23,726 nt of DNA, from NCBI GenBank assembly GCA_947595415.1, contig CANQER010000001.1:1-23726 (forward strand), given 5' to 3'. Under the pieces are notes generated by a model. That model was not told the origin of the DNA and searched no databases. It saw only the letters and a list, made by a program, of their open reading frames with translations. The translations under genes and the position numbers were made by a program. This document shows, piece after piece, positions 1 to 7,873 of this stretch (its first letter is position 1; each line of letters opens with the position of its first letter). This DNA is from an uncultured Bacilli bacterium. Its GTDB lineage: Bacteria > Bacillota_I > Bacilli_A > RF39 > UBA660.

Positions 1-854
1 CCACTTGTATTATCATTTTGATTATATCCTACCTCAAATTTTCCTACCCATATTCCACTTACTCCTAATGTTGTAAACGCTGGATGCGTTAACCATTGTT
101 CATTTTCTGTTCCTTGTTCTTCTGGGTCTTCCATACTTTGAAATTCGATGTCTATTTGTTGTACTCTATTCTCTTTTGTTGTTCTTGATGTATACTCTTC
201 TACATTAAATAACTCATATTTATATCTTGGGATCCAAACAAAGTAAGCTCTTATTTTAGTTTGTGGAATTTCAGTTGTATAATCATTATATTGTGAACTA
301 TCTACTCCTTCATTTAATATTACTGCATTGGCCCATTCTTGTTTGCTATAATCATACCACTTTTTAGTTATATCTGCTTTTGTTACTGTTCCATCTTCTG
401 CTATATTTACTGGTACTAGTCCTTCTTTTAGTACTGGATCATTGCCATTTAATATTGTATCCTTATATTCTTCTTTTACTACTTCCCCACAACTTCCTTT
501 ACTTACTGTAATATTTCCTTTTTCTCCACTTGCACAGTATTCTCCATTACTTAATTCTTGTGCTTCTATTTTTCCATTGTTATTCACTATCTTTCCACTT
601 GTGAAATTATTGTTTTTCAATTTTAATTTAGATACTTCTATTCCTTCACTTGGTATCTCTGATAACCCATTTTCTACTAAATATAACTCTGCTGCATCTA
701 TCGCAAACTCTACACTTCTTTTATAACTTTCTTGTCTTGCTTTTTCTATTACATTTATTACTATAGGCACAGCTATTAAGGCTATTACTGCTAGTATTAC
801 TATTACTGCTAATAACTCTATTAATGTAAATCCTTTCTTATTATTTTTCTTCAT
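1..854 (-). CDS. Prepilin-like surface protein, copy A (3' end outside window)
   Basis: The reading frame is open from ATG at 852-854 to the window edge (284 codons), so the C-terminus is missing. A GGAGG site lies 7 bases before the start. The N-terminus is a class III-type prepilin signal: basic MKKNNKKG, then FTLIELLAV with the Glu at +5 of the mature form, then a hydrophobic helix to about residue 32. This is the signature of type IV pilins and type II secretion pseudopilins cleaved by prepilin peptidase. A short pilin-like segment with a Cys pair (NGEYCASGEKG, then SKGSC) follows, and then the start of a head domain with WIPRYKY and GIWVGKFE motifs. It is a close paralogue of the gene at 7874-10075, but lacks the roughly 175-residue Fn3-like insert found there. 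It has its own promoter and a regulated leader. Probably a displayed adhesin or minor pilin; the ligand is unknown. Confidence 0.85.
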   Translation of the reverse strand, partial: MKKNNKKGFTLIELLAVIVILAVIALIAVPIVINVIEKARQESYKRSVEFAIDAAELYLVENGLSEIPSEGIEVSKLKLKNNNFTSGKIVNNNGKIEAQELSNGEYCASGEKGNITVSKGSCGEVVKEEYKDTILNGNDPVLKEGLVPVNIAEDGTVTKADITKKWYDYSKQEWANAVILNEGVDSSQYNDYTTEIPQTKIRAYFVWIPRYKYELFNVEEYTSRTTKENRVQQIDIEFQSMEDPEEQGTENEQWLTHPAFTTLGVSGIWVGKFEVGYNQNDNTS

Positions 855-910
855 ATCAATACCTCCAATTCTTATTGTTCCCAATACTTTCTTTTTTATA
901 CAAACACTAT

Positions 911-940
911 AAAAAGTCCTGTACATTTAAACACGACTCT
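911..940 (-). terminator. Attenuator-like hairpin in the leader of pilin copy A
   Basis: On the minus strand an AGAGTC arm pairs with GACTTTT, one G-G mismatch follows, then TGT pairs with ACA around an 8-base loop. Five T follow from 915 to 911. It is weaker than its counterpart before copy B but clearly homologous to it in place and sequence. It lies between the promoter and the pilin start, so it would end transcripts before the gene unless prevented from folding. The stop codon of the upstream small ORF overlaps its first bases. Confidence 0.55.
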
Positions 941-1016
941 ATGAAATATCCTCTACTACATCGTTAACTAAAGCTTCTAAATGCCCCCCCCATTTGCTAT
1001 TTGCTAACACACTCAT
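939..1016 (-). CDS. Leader ORF with G8 tract before pilin copy A (25 codons)
   Basis: ATG at 1014-1016 follows AGGAGG with only 3 bases between. A GTG two codons later (1008-1010) has a better 7-base spacing and the same frame. The peptide begins MSVLANSKWGG and ends VVEDIS before TAG at 939-941. Codons W-G-G are the G8 tract (984-991). The matching leader before copy B encodes the same VLANSKWGG. Adding or losing one G ends the frame early, at 964 (G9) or 977 (G7). Only G8 reaches the hairpin at 940. I infer a cis-acting regulatory ORF rather than a peptide with its own function. No expression evidence is available. Confidence 0.6.
   Translation of the reverse strand: MSVLANSKWGGHLEALVNDVVEDIS
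984..991 (-). repeat. G8 homopolymer, candidate phase-variation tract (copy A)
   Basis: Eight consecutive G on the transcribed-sense strand inside the leader ORF, preceded by a double GCAAAT. Runs of this kind are rare in so AT-rich a sequence and are classic sites of slipped-strand length change. The equivalent tract before copy B has nine G. Confidence 0.75.
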
Positions 1017-1050
1017 TCTCCTCCTATATACTACTATCTATTACAATATT

Positions 1051-1079
1051 AATATACCATTAAATAACTATTTAATCAA
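1051..1079 (-). promoter_or_regulatory. Sigma-A promoter of pilin copy A
   Basis: TTGATT at 1074-1079, a 17-base spacer, and TATATT at 1051-1056 with TGG before it (extended -10). The same arrangement and much of the same sequence lie before copy B. Transcription would start near 1044, giving a leader of about 190 bases before the pilin ATG. Confidence 0.75.
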
Positions 1080-1114
1080 GTATCTACTATATATAATTAT
1101 ACACTACATATACA

Positions 1115-1783
1115 TTATTTTAACTTTTTCTTAACATATCCATATAATTCATCATTAATATCATCTATACTTCTAATCAAATCATTCTTAACACAATTAA
1201 TTATCTTAAACCCATATAAACTAGCTAACTCCAAATAAGCATTTTCAGCATTCTTTAAATGAACCTCAGAAGACTCATGCTCATCCATCTCACTCCTATT
1301 TTTCTTAAGAACACATGAATACTCATAAGGCATATACAAAAGAACCTTAATATCAGGTCTTAAAAGATTTAAAAACCCAAACTCTAACTCATCTAACCAT
1401 TTATATAAAGCCATCCTTTTATCCTTATCAAGCTCTTTACCACCTTGATGAGCCATATTAGAATAAATATACCTATCTAAAATAACATGACTCTCTTTTA
1501 AAAGATCCTCCAAATTACCCTTATCATATAACCTATCAGCAGCATAATACAAAGACGCAACCCTAGCATCAACATTAACTGCCCCCTCTTTAAACCAACA
1601 ATCACTAATACTTTTCTTGCCCAAATAAGGTCCACCTATAATCTTACCAGGTCCACTCTCATAATTAGGATAAGACTTAACCTTAACACTAATATCATCA
1701 TCCTTAAGTCTTTCCACTAGTAATTTAGCTTGAGTCTCCTTACCAGAACAATCAGTTCCCTCAATCACAATAAGTTTATTCAT
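1115..1783 (-). CDS. tmk: Thymidylate kinase
   Basis: Phosphorylates dTMP to dTDP, the step after thymidylate synthase. The 222-residue protein starts MNKLIVIEGTDCSGKETQ, a P-loop of the TMP-kinase type (GTDCSGKE, residues 9-16), and has the DRY motif (ILDRYIYSN) that places the substrate phosphate. Length fits the family. The start is supported by AAGGAG upstream. It overlaps the 3' end of thyX by 8 bases, so synthesis and phosphorylation of dTMP are translationally linked. It is the last gene of the lepA-side run; the next gene downstream (pilin copy A) has its own promoter. Confidence 0.92.
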   Translation of the reverse strand: MNKLIVIEGTDCSGKETQAKLLVERLKDDDISVKVKSYPNYESGPGKIIGGPYLGKKSISDCWFKEGAVNVDARVASLYYAADRLYDKGNLEDLLKESHVILDRYIYSNMAHQGGKELDKDKRMALYKWLDELEFGFLNLLRPDIKVLLYMPYEYSCVLKKNRSEMDEHESSEVHLKNAENAYLELASLYGFKIINCVKNDLIRSIDDINDELYGYVKKKLK

Positions 1784-3152
1784 AACCCTTACTCCTTTTT
1801 ATAACCTTTATCTTACCACAAGACTCCTTTTTTTCACGACAAATACCTAAAATATCACAATCAGCTCCCAAAACACTAGAAAAATACAAAGACTTATCCT
1901 TAACTAAATCAACCATTTTAGACGCAATATCCCTTATCTCCCATTGTGCCTTATTACACATACGAAGATGCATAATCCAAGCCAAACTCTTGCCATCAAG
2001 TGAAGTAGTTATATTTACCATATTCCCATTAACATGTAAATAAATTAAATCCTCATCCTTGATTTTCTTAGATTTAAAGTAATCATAAACCTCTTTACTT
2101 TTAAGAAACAACTCATCATACATTTCTTTGTTTTTACCAGTAATACTATCAGGAGTTTTATAATAAAAATGATCCCATACCTTAAAATCTGGTATAACTA
2201 TCCTTTGCATACGATGACGAACTAATTGAGGTAAAGTCGCCAAAGAAAAAGGAATTTCAAAAGTAAAATTAACTTGTGTAAATGGTTTTTGATTATTTTT
2301 ATACATCTCCATTATAAGTTTATCCTTTAAAGAAGAATTATTTTTTATATTATCTTGGTAATATTTAAAAGCCTCATTGTAAGATAAATTGTAATAATAA
2401 ATAAGCATATTAATAAAAATAGTATCATCAATATTATTAGTACAATCCAATAGATTAACATCTATCCTTTCATTACTACCTGAAACATCACCTATTAAAT
2501 CAACTACATTATCTTTTTCATCACTAGCTTCTAAAATAGATTTAACAAAATAAGGAGCTCGAACTTCTAAAATATCATATAACTTTTCCCCAAGTTGTCT
2601 TAACTCTTCATACCTACTTTCATATCCTTTAGTAAATCTAACTACCAAATCCTTTAATACCCTAGCATCCATTCCCATAAAAATAACATTCGAAAAACTA
2701 TAAGGAAGAGCAAACCTTGAATCCTCTAAAGGAATACCATTTTCTACAAATTTAGTATAAGTATCAATACAATCTTTAGTAAACTCATCATATTTTTTAG
2801 AAACTTTCATATCACCTTTAAAATCAGGTTTAAAATAACTAACCCTACTAAAATCAACTTCCCTTCGTGATTTAATCGTAAAAGAAGCAATCCTTTCTTG
2901 AATCAAAGTAAGTTCCACAAAAGGACTAACCCCAGTTATCCCAAGTAAAATATAATCGTGTTCACTTATTGATTCATGACCCATTCCTACAATTCTTTCA
3001 ATGTATTTTAAAGCTTTATTATAGTCAGTAAAACTATCGATAGCTTCATTTATATCTCCTTTAAATCGTGATATCTTACCAGCTGCTGCTAATAATTTTA
3101 AAATTTCTTCTTTTTTATTAATATCATAACTTTCAAGTAATTCTACTTTCAT
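1776..3152 (-). CDS. thyX: Tandem (two-domain) flavin-dependent thymidylate synthase ThyX
   Basis: ThyX makes dTMP from dUMP using FAD, NADPH and methylene-tetrahydrofolate. Usual subunits are about 220-260 residues; this one has 458 and contains two ThyX-like halves. Half 1 (about 1-215) has GHESISEH (58-65) and the signature region IQERIASF..KSRRE (84-98): the usual RHR is QER, but the two Ser positions and following Arg remain. Half 2 (about 240-458) has QLVRHRMQR (309-317), keeping RHR but not the serines, plus RMCNKAQWEIRDIA (397-410) and a Cys-containing tail (GICREKKESCG). The halves look complementary, so one active site may combine residues from both. The start follows AGGGGG. It lies 9 bases after the HD gene and overlaps tmk. 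Confidence 0.85.
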   Translation of the reverse strand: MKVELLESYDINKKEEILKLLAAAGKISRFKGDINEAIDSFTDYNKALKYIERIVGMGHESISEHDYILLGITGVSPFVELTLIQERIASFTIKSRREVDFSRVSYFKPDFKGDMKVSKKYDEFTKDCIDTYTKFVENGIPLEDSRFALPYSFSNVIFMGMDARVLKDLVVRFTKGYESRYEELRQLGEKLYDILEVRAPYFVKSILEASDEKDNVVDLIGDVSGSNERIDVNLLDCTNNIDDTIFINMLIYYYNLSYNEAFKYYQDNIKNNSSLKDKLIMEMYKNNQKPFTQVNFTFEIPFSLATLPQLVRHRMQRIVIPDFKVWDHFYYKTPDSITGKNKEMYDELFLKSKEVYDYFKSKKIKDEDLIYLHVNGNMVNITTSLDGKSLAWIMHLRMCNKAQWEIRDIASKMVDLVKDKSLYFSSVLGADCDILGICREKKESCGKIKVIKRSKGYE

Positions 3153-3161
3153 ACTATCCCC

Positions 3162-3737
3162 CTAATCTAAAATATCATCATTTTCAAACTTAACATCTAA
3201 AAACTTCTTACTCGATAAAAAATCACACATATGAACAAACTTTTGATAGCGATTAGCTGGTTTAGGAAGGATTACTTTACTGTACTTATTAGTATTCCAA
3301 CCTCCCATATGACTTTCAATAACCATAACTAAAAAATCTATCTCTTTATCACTTAAACTAAGTTTATCCTTATTTTCTTTTATATAATCACATATAAGAA
3401 TAGGATGTTCAAACCTTACATATTCAGATTTATTAAGCCCATGTTTAAGCCCATCATGTAAAATAAGAGCCATTATCATTAAATCTTTCTCATCGCTTGT
3501 AAAAATATTACCTATTACCTCATTATTAAGTAGTTCATAAGCAATCCTACAAGCCACTTTCGTATGTCTTACTAACCCCCCTTTACCATTAGAAAAACTA
3601 GGATGATATTTACCAGTTGAACTAGCAGAAACCTCAAAAAAATAATCAGGTAATAAATTAATTAAAATATTAATATTATCTTGATATTTTTTATTTCTTA
3701 TATAAGATACCTCTTTTTTAAAAACATCACATTTCAT
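3162..3737 (-). CDS. HD-domain metal-dependent phosphohydrolase
   Basis: A 191-residue protein with a complete set of HD-superfamily metal ligands: H58 (RHTK), H94-D95 (LHDGLKHG), H111 (EHP), H143 (SHMGGW) and D172 (HMCDF). HD proteins hydrolyse nucleotides, cyclic nucleotides or RNA ends, and the substrate here cannot be read from sequence. The overall pattern is like the HD domain of YhaM-type exonucleases and of phage nucleotide hydrolases, but no OB-fold is present. Its start overlaps the hemW stop (ATGA) and it lies 9 bases before thyX. That position between nucleotide-metabolism genes favours a nucleotide-pool role, which is inference. Confidence 0.75.
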   Translation of the reverse strand: MKCDVFKKEVSYIRNKKYQDNINILINLLPDYFFEVSASSTGKYHPSFSNGKGGLVRHTKVACRIAYELLNNEVIGNIFTSDEKDLMIMALILHDGLKHGLNKSEYVRFEHPILICDYIKENKDKLSLSDKEIDFLVMVIESHMGGWNTNKYSKVILPKPANRYQKFVHMCDFLSSKKFLDVKFENDDILD

Positions 3738-4813
3738 ACTTCACCTATTAAATCAACTAAAACACAATTAGACAAATACTCATTTTCAATAAATACTTGA
3801 CCATTAAAATCAGTTAATTTACCCTCCTTTATAAGTCTATTTATAACATCTATTCTATTAATATCTATACCATATTTATCGTAAAATTCTTTTTTATTTA
3901 TCCCCTTTATTTTTCTAAAACCTAAAATAAATTCATTTTCTAATTTCTCTTTTTTATCAACATAATGTTTCTCTTTTAGATAAATACCTTTTAAATACTT
4001 ACTTAAACTTTTAGTATTTTCATATCTATAATCAGCTATATAACCACAACTACCTAAACCAAAACCATAATAAAATTCATTATTCCAATAAGTTAAATTG
4101 TGTTTAGATTCATAGGTAGGTTTAGCAAAATTACTTATTTCATAATGATTATAACCATTATTTTCTAAAGTATTTTTAATTAGATTATACATCTTAAAAT
4201 CTAAATCTTCACTAATATTTTTAGTATTTTTAATATCAAGTAAAGTATTTTTTTCAATAATCAATGAATAAGTCGATATATGAGTAATATCTAACTTTAA
4301 AAACAAATCTAAGTCGTTTTTTAAATCTTTTATTGTTTGATTAGGTAGAGCATAAATTAAATCAATATTTATATTTTTAAAACCTATTTTTTTTATTTGG
4401 TCTATTTTACTTATGACATCTGTTTTTTTACGATTTAAAAAAGAAAGATGTTTTTCATTAAAAGTTTCAATACCTATACTTAACCTATTAACCTTGTTTT
4501 TATACAAAAATTTTAGTTTTTCATAGGTAATATCACTATTACATTCAAAAGTAAATTCAAATTTTTCATCAAATTTAAATATTTTGATAATATCAAACAA
4601 CATCTTTAACTGGTTCATATTTAAACAACTAGGTGTTCCTCCACCTATATATATTTTAGAAATTGTTTCATTTTTATAGTTACTTTGAATTTCTTTTTTA
4701 AGTTCCCATAAATATTTATCAACTAAATCTTTATTATATATTAACTTACAAAAATCACAATAACTACAAATGTTTTCACAAAATGGAATATGAATATAAA
4801 CTGTATTTACCAT
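3734..4813 (-). CDS. hemW: Radical SAM heme chaperone HemW (HemN-like)
   Basis: A 359-residue radical SAM protein. The cluster motif C12-x3-C16-x2-C19 with a further C22 (PFCENICSYCDFCK) binds the 4Fe-4S cluster and SAM. GGGTPS (about 58-63) and IGIETF follow, as in HemW. The family inserts heme into haem proteins and was long annotated as oxygen-independent coproporphyrinogen oxidase; most such short HemN-like proteins in Bacillota are HemW. The gene follows lepA, the same order as in Bacillus subtilis. ATG has an AGGTGAT site. The stop overlaps the next gene's start by 4 bases. A promoter lies in the gap to lepA. Confidence 0.88.
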   Translation of the reverse strand: MVNTVYIHIPFCENICSYCDFCKLIYNKDLVDKYLWELKKEIQSNYKNETISKIYIGGGTPSCLNMNQLKMLFDIIKIFKFDEKFEFTFECNSDITYEKLKFLYKNKVNRLSIGIETFNEKHLSFLNRKKTDVISKIDQIKKIGFKNINIDLIYALPNQTIKDLKNDLDLFLKLDITHISTYSLIIEKNTLLDIKNTKNISEDLDFKMYNLIKNTLENNGYNHYEISNFAKPTYESKHNLTYWNNEFYYGFGLGSCGYIADYRYENTKSLSKYLKGIYLKEKHYVDKKEKLENEFILGFRKIKGINKKEFYDKYGIDINRIDVINRLIKEGKLTDFNGQVFIENEYLSNCVLVDLIGEV

Positions 4814-4825
4814 CTTATCACCTAG

Positions 4826-4854
4826 ATTATAGCATATTTTAAAAAGGAGGACAA
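4826..4854 (-). promoter_or_regulatory. Promoter for hemW and downstream genes
   Basis: TTGTCC at 4849-4854, 17-base spacer, TATAAT at 4826-4831 with TGC before it (extended -10). It overlaps the lepA stop region. The -10 is only 12 bases from the hemW ATG with the ribosome site between them, so the transcript leader would be very short. It may drive hemW, the HD gene, thyX and tmk apart from lepA. Confidence 0.55.
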
Positions 4855-4855
4855 T

Positions 4856-6652
4856 TTAATCTTCATCCATACTTAAAACTGACAAAAAAGCCTCTTGAGG
4901 TATTTCAACATTACCTACCATTTTCATTCTTTTTTTACCCTCTTTTTGTTTTTCTAAAAGTTTTCGTTTTCTAGATACATCGCCACCATAACATTTAGCT
5001 AAAACATTTTTACGCATAGCTCTTATATCAGCTCTAGCGATAGCTTTATTTCCAATACAAGCTTGAATTGGAACTTCAAATTGTTGACGAGGAATAAGTT
5101 TTTTTAAGTTTTCAACTACCATTTTTCCTCGTTTATAAGCAAAGTCTTTGTGAACTATAACACTTAGAGCATCTACTACTTCTCCATTAAGTAAGATATC
5201 CATTTTAACTAAGTTACTACTTTTATAACCAATAAGTTCATAGTCAAAAGAAGCATAACCTTTAGTACTTGATTTTAACTTGTCAAAAAAATCATAGACA
5301 ATTTCAGATAAAGGTATTTCATAATGGATATTTACTCTTGTTTGATCAATATATTCCATTCCTACATAATTACCTCTTTTATCTTGACATAGTTCCATAA
5401 TAGGTCCAATATAAGTATTTGGTACAAAGATGTTTGTCTTAATATAAGGTTCTTTAATATCTTTTATTTTAACTCTATCTGGCATTTTAACAGGACTATC
5501 GATATTAATGATACTTCCATCTGTAAGTTCTACTTCATAGATAACTGATGGACTAGTAGCGATTAAATCTATTTTAAATTCTCTTTCTATTCTTTCTTCG
5601 ATTATTTCCATATGAAGTAATCCTAAAAAACCACAACGAAAACCAAATCCTAAAGCTTTAGATGTTTCAGGTGTAAAATCTAAGGATGCATCGTTTAGTT
5701 TAAGTTTTTCTAAGGCTTCTCTTAAATCTGGATATTTAGATGATATTGTAGGATATAGTCCACAAAAAACCATTGGTTTCATTGGTTTATATCCAGCTAA
5801 AGGACTTTTAGCTTCGTTTTCTTTTAGGGTAATAGTATCTCCTACTTTTACATCATCGATACTTTTAATACTAGCACATAAGTATCCTACTTCCCCAACT
5901 TCAAGGGTTTGTTTTTTTACTTCTTTAGGGTTATGGATACCTAGTTCTACAACTTCATAGTAAGCATTAGTAGCCATCATTTTGATTTTATCCCCTACTT
6001 TTACTTGACCATTAACGATTCTAATTAAAGCTACTACTCCTCTATATGGGTCATAATAACTATCAAAGATTAAGGCTTGAAGAGGTTCTTTTTCACCTTT
6101 AGGACTAGGAATTTTTTTAATTATTTCTACAATTAATTCTTTTATTCCAATTCCATTTTTCGCACTAGTTAAAATAATTTCGTCTTCTTTAAAACCTAAG
6201 GTATCGATTAATTCTTTTTTTACTTTATCTACATTAGCGTTAGGTAGATCTATTTTATTGATAACAGGAATAATTACTAAGTCATTTTCTAACGCAAGGT
6301 ATAAATTAGCTAGAGTTTGAGCTTCTATTCCTTGAGCTGCGTCTACTACTAAAACTGCTCCTTCACAAGCAGCTAAACTCCTACTTACTTCATAAGTAAA
6401 ATCAACATGACCTGGAGTATCAATTAAATGAAGGATGTATTCTTCGTTTTGGTATTTATATTTTAATTGAACTGCGTTTAGTTTAATAGTTATTCCACGT
6501 TCTCTTTCTAAGTCCATATTATCTAGTAGTTGATCTTTCATTTCGTGTTTACTAATAGCGTTAGTTTCTTCTAATATTCTATCAGCTAAGGTACTTTTAC
6601 CATGATCAATATGGGCAATGATTGAAAAGTTTCTGATGTTTTCTTGTTTCAT
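4856..6652 (-). CDS. lepA: Elongation factor 4 (LepA), ribosome back-translocating GTPase
   Basis: A 598-residue translational GTPase, the normal LepA length. It has G1 AHIDHGKST (13-21), the G2 region RGITIK, G3 DTPGH, and G4 NKID. The LepA-specific C-terminus is intact, including the [15 protein letters not shown] region and the basic [20 protein letters not shown] tail that contacts tRNA in the ribosome. The start is set by a GGTGAT site 3 bases before ATG and the N-terminus [18 protein letters not shown]. It is the first gene of the minus-strand run and is divergent from the GH25 gene. Confidence 0.97.
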   Translation of the reverse strand: MKQENIRNFSIIAHIDHGKSTLADRILEETNAISKHEMKDQLLDNMDLERERGITIKLNAVQLKYKYQNEEYILHLIDTPGHVDFTYEVSRSLAACEGAVLVVDAAQGIEAQTLANLYLALENDLVIIPVINKIDLPNANVDKVKKELIDTLGFKEDEIILTSAKNGIGIKELIVEIIKKIPSPKGEKEPLQALIFDSYYDPYRGVVALIRIVNGQVKVGDKIKMMATNAYYEVVELGIHNPKEVKKQTLEVGEVGYLCASIKSIDDVKVGDTITLKENEAKSPLAGYKPMKPMVFCGLYPTISSKYPDLREALEKLKLNDASLDFTPETSKALGFGFRCGFLGLLHMEIIEERIEREFKIDLIATSPSVIYEVELTDGSIINIDSPVKMPDRVKIKDIKEPYIKTNIFVPNTYIGPIMELCQDKRGNYVGMEYIDQTRVNIHYEIPLSEIVYDFFDKLKSSTKGYASFDYELIGYKSSNLVKMDILLNGEVVDALSVIVHKDFAYKRGKMVVENLKKLIPRQQFEVPIQACIGNKAIARADIRAMRKNVLAKCYGGDVSRKRKLLEKQKEGKKRMKMVGNVEIPQEAFLSVLSMDED

Positions 6653-6667
6653 AAGATCACCATATGT

Positions 6668-6676
6668 ATTATATCA
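6668..6676 (-). promoter_or_regulatory. Extended -10 promoter element of lepA
   Basis: TGATATAAT reads on the minus strand (TATAAT at 6668-6673), 15 bases before the lepA ATG. No convincing -35 was found; the extended -10 may make up for it. Confidence 0.5.
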
Positions 6677-6707
6677 TATTTTTTATAGATTTTATAGTTT
6701 GTTGTTA

Positions 6708-6736
6708 TTGTTAAAGGGGTTGTTTTTTCATATAAC
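6708..6736 (+). promoter_or_regulatory. Candidate promoter of the GH25 gene
   Basis: TTGTTA at 6708-6713, 17-base spacer, TATAAC at 6731-6736. The -10 is 16 bases from the ATG with AGGAGG at 6742-6747 between them, so the start of transcription would fall in or just before the ribosome site. This is the same tight layout seen at lepA, hemW, queH and rluB. Confidence 0.4.
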
Positions 6737-6752
6737 ATATTAGGAGGTAGAT

Positions 6753-7814
6753 ATGAAAGGAATAGATGTTTCTTCATGGCAGGGTCGTATTGATTGGGAT
6801 AAACTTAAAAACAAGATTGATTTTGCGATTATAAGATGTGGTTTTGGTGGTAATATTCCTAGTCAAGATGACAATCAGTTTGTGAGGAATGCGAATGAAT
6901 GTACTAGGTTAAATATTCCATTTGGGGTTTATTTATATAGTTATGCGACTAGTATAGATGATGCTGTTAGTGAAGCAGAACATACTTTAAGACTTATTAA
7001 GGATTATAAACTTACTTACCCTGTTTTTTTAGATGTTGAGGATAAGTCTCTTACTGGTTTATCTAAAACTACTTTGACTAATATTGTTACTACTTATTGT
7101 AAGAAGATGGAAGAATCTGGTTATTATGTTGGAATATATGCGAATTTGTATTGGTTTAATACTAGGCTTAGTTCTAGTAAGTTAGATAAATACGATAAGT
7201 GGTTAGCTCAATGGAGTAGTGAAGCAACTTATGATAAACCTTTTGGGTTATGGCAATATTCTAATTCTGAGAAGTATAAAGGAATAGATGGTAGAGTTGA
7301 TGGGAATAAGGCTTTTATAGATTATCCTAAGGTTATTAGAGAGTCTGGTTTAAATCATTTAGATGATCGTAATGATGATAAGGATGATAAGGATAATAAG
7401 GTTAAACTTAAGTATGATATTGGGGATAGTTTGATTTTAAATGGTACTTTATATGGTGATAGTTATGGTAATAAACCTGGTAAAACTTTGAAAAATAAGA
7501 AAGTAGTTATAAGTATTATTAATGATAATAAAAAGGCTAGTAAACCTTATAATGTTAATAATGGATTAGGATGGGTAGCTGAAAAGGATTTGAGTAAGGT
7601 TAAAAAAACTTCTAACAAATTAAAAGTTGGGGATAGTGTTAAGATTGTTAAAACTGGTAAATCTTCTAGTAGTGGATCTGGCAAAATAGCTTGGGGTATT
7701 GGTTACAAAAGAAAGATTTTGAAAATTTATAAGAATAAGGCTTATCCTTATCAAGTTGGGAATGATAAGGGTACGACTGGTTTTTATAAAGAGTCTGCTT
7801 TAAAGAAATTATAG
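6753..7814 (+). CDS. GH25 muramidase (lysozyme) with C-terminal wall-binding-like repeats
   Basis: Glycoside hydrolase 25 cleaves the beta-1,4 bond between MurNAc and GlcNAc in peptidoglycan. The catalytic domain spans about 1-195: GIDVSSWQG with D5, PVFLDVED with D94 and E96, and a late DGRVDGN with D183, matching the acidic set of Cpl-1-type enzymes. After an Asp/Lys-rich linker (203-217) there are two related segments (about 218-285 and 289-353), each opening with GDS and ending in a GWVAE or GFYKE block. They resemble SH3-like wall-binding repeats. There is no signal peptide, so it is either released by lysis or exported by another route, as with phage endolysins. AGGAGG is correctly spaced. 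It is the only plus-strand gene in this part and ends at a strong terminator. Confidence 0.88.
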   Translation: MKGIDVSSWQGRIDWDKLKNKIDFAIIRCGFGGNIPSQDDNQFVRNANECTRLNIPFGVYLYSYATSIDDAVSEAEHTLRLIKDYKLTYPVFLDVEDKSLTGLSKTTLTNIVTTYCKKMEESGYYVGIYANLYWFNTRLSSSKLDKYDKWLAQWSSEATYDKPFGLWQYSNSEKYKGIDGRVDGNKAFIDYPKVIRESGLNHLDDRNDDKDDKDNKVKLKYDIGDSLILNGTLYGDSYGNKPGKTLKNKKVVISIINDNKKASKPYNVNNGLGWVAEKDLSKVKKTSNKLKVGDSVKIVKTGKSSSSGSGKIAWGIGYKRKILKIYKNKAYPYQVGNDKGTTGFYKESALKKL

Positions 7815-7835
7815 TATATTAATTAAAGTTAAATT

Positions 7836-7870
7836 AAAAGGACTAAATTGTTATAAAATAGTCCTTTTTT
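7836..7870. terminator. Bidirectional terminator between GH25 and pilin copy B
   Basis: AAAAGGACTA (7836-7845) pairs with TAGTCCTTTT (7859-7868) around a 13-base loop, with six T on the plus side and a shorter T run on the minus side. It separates two convergent genes. Confidence 0.85.
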
Positions 7871-7873
7871 GTT

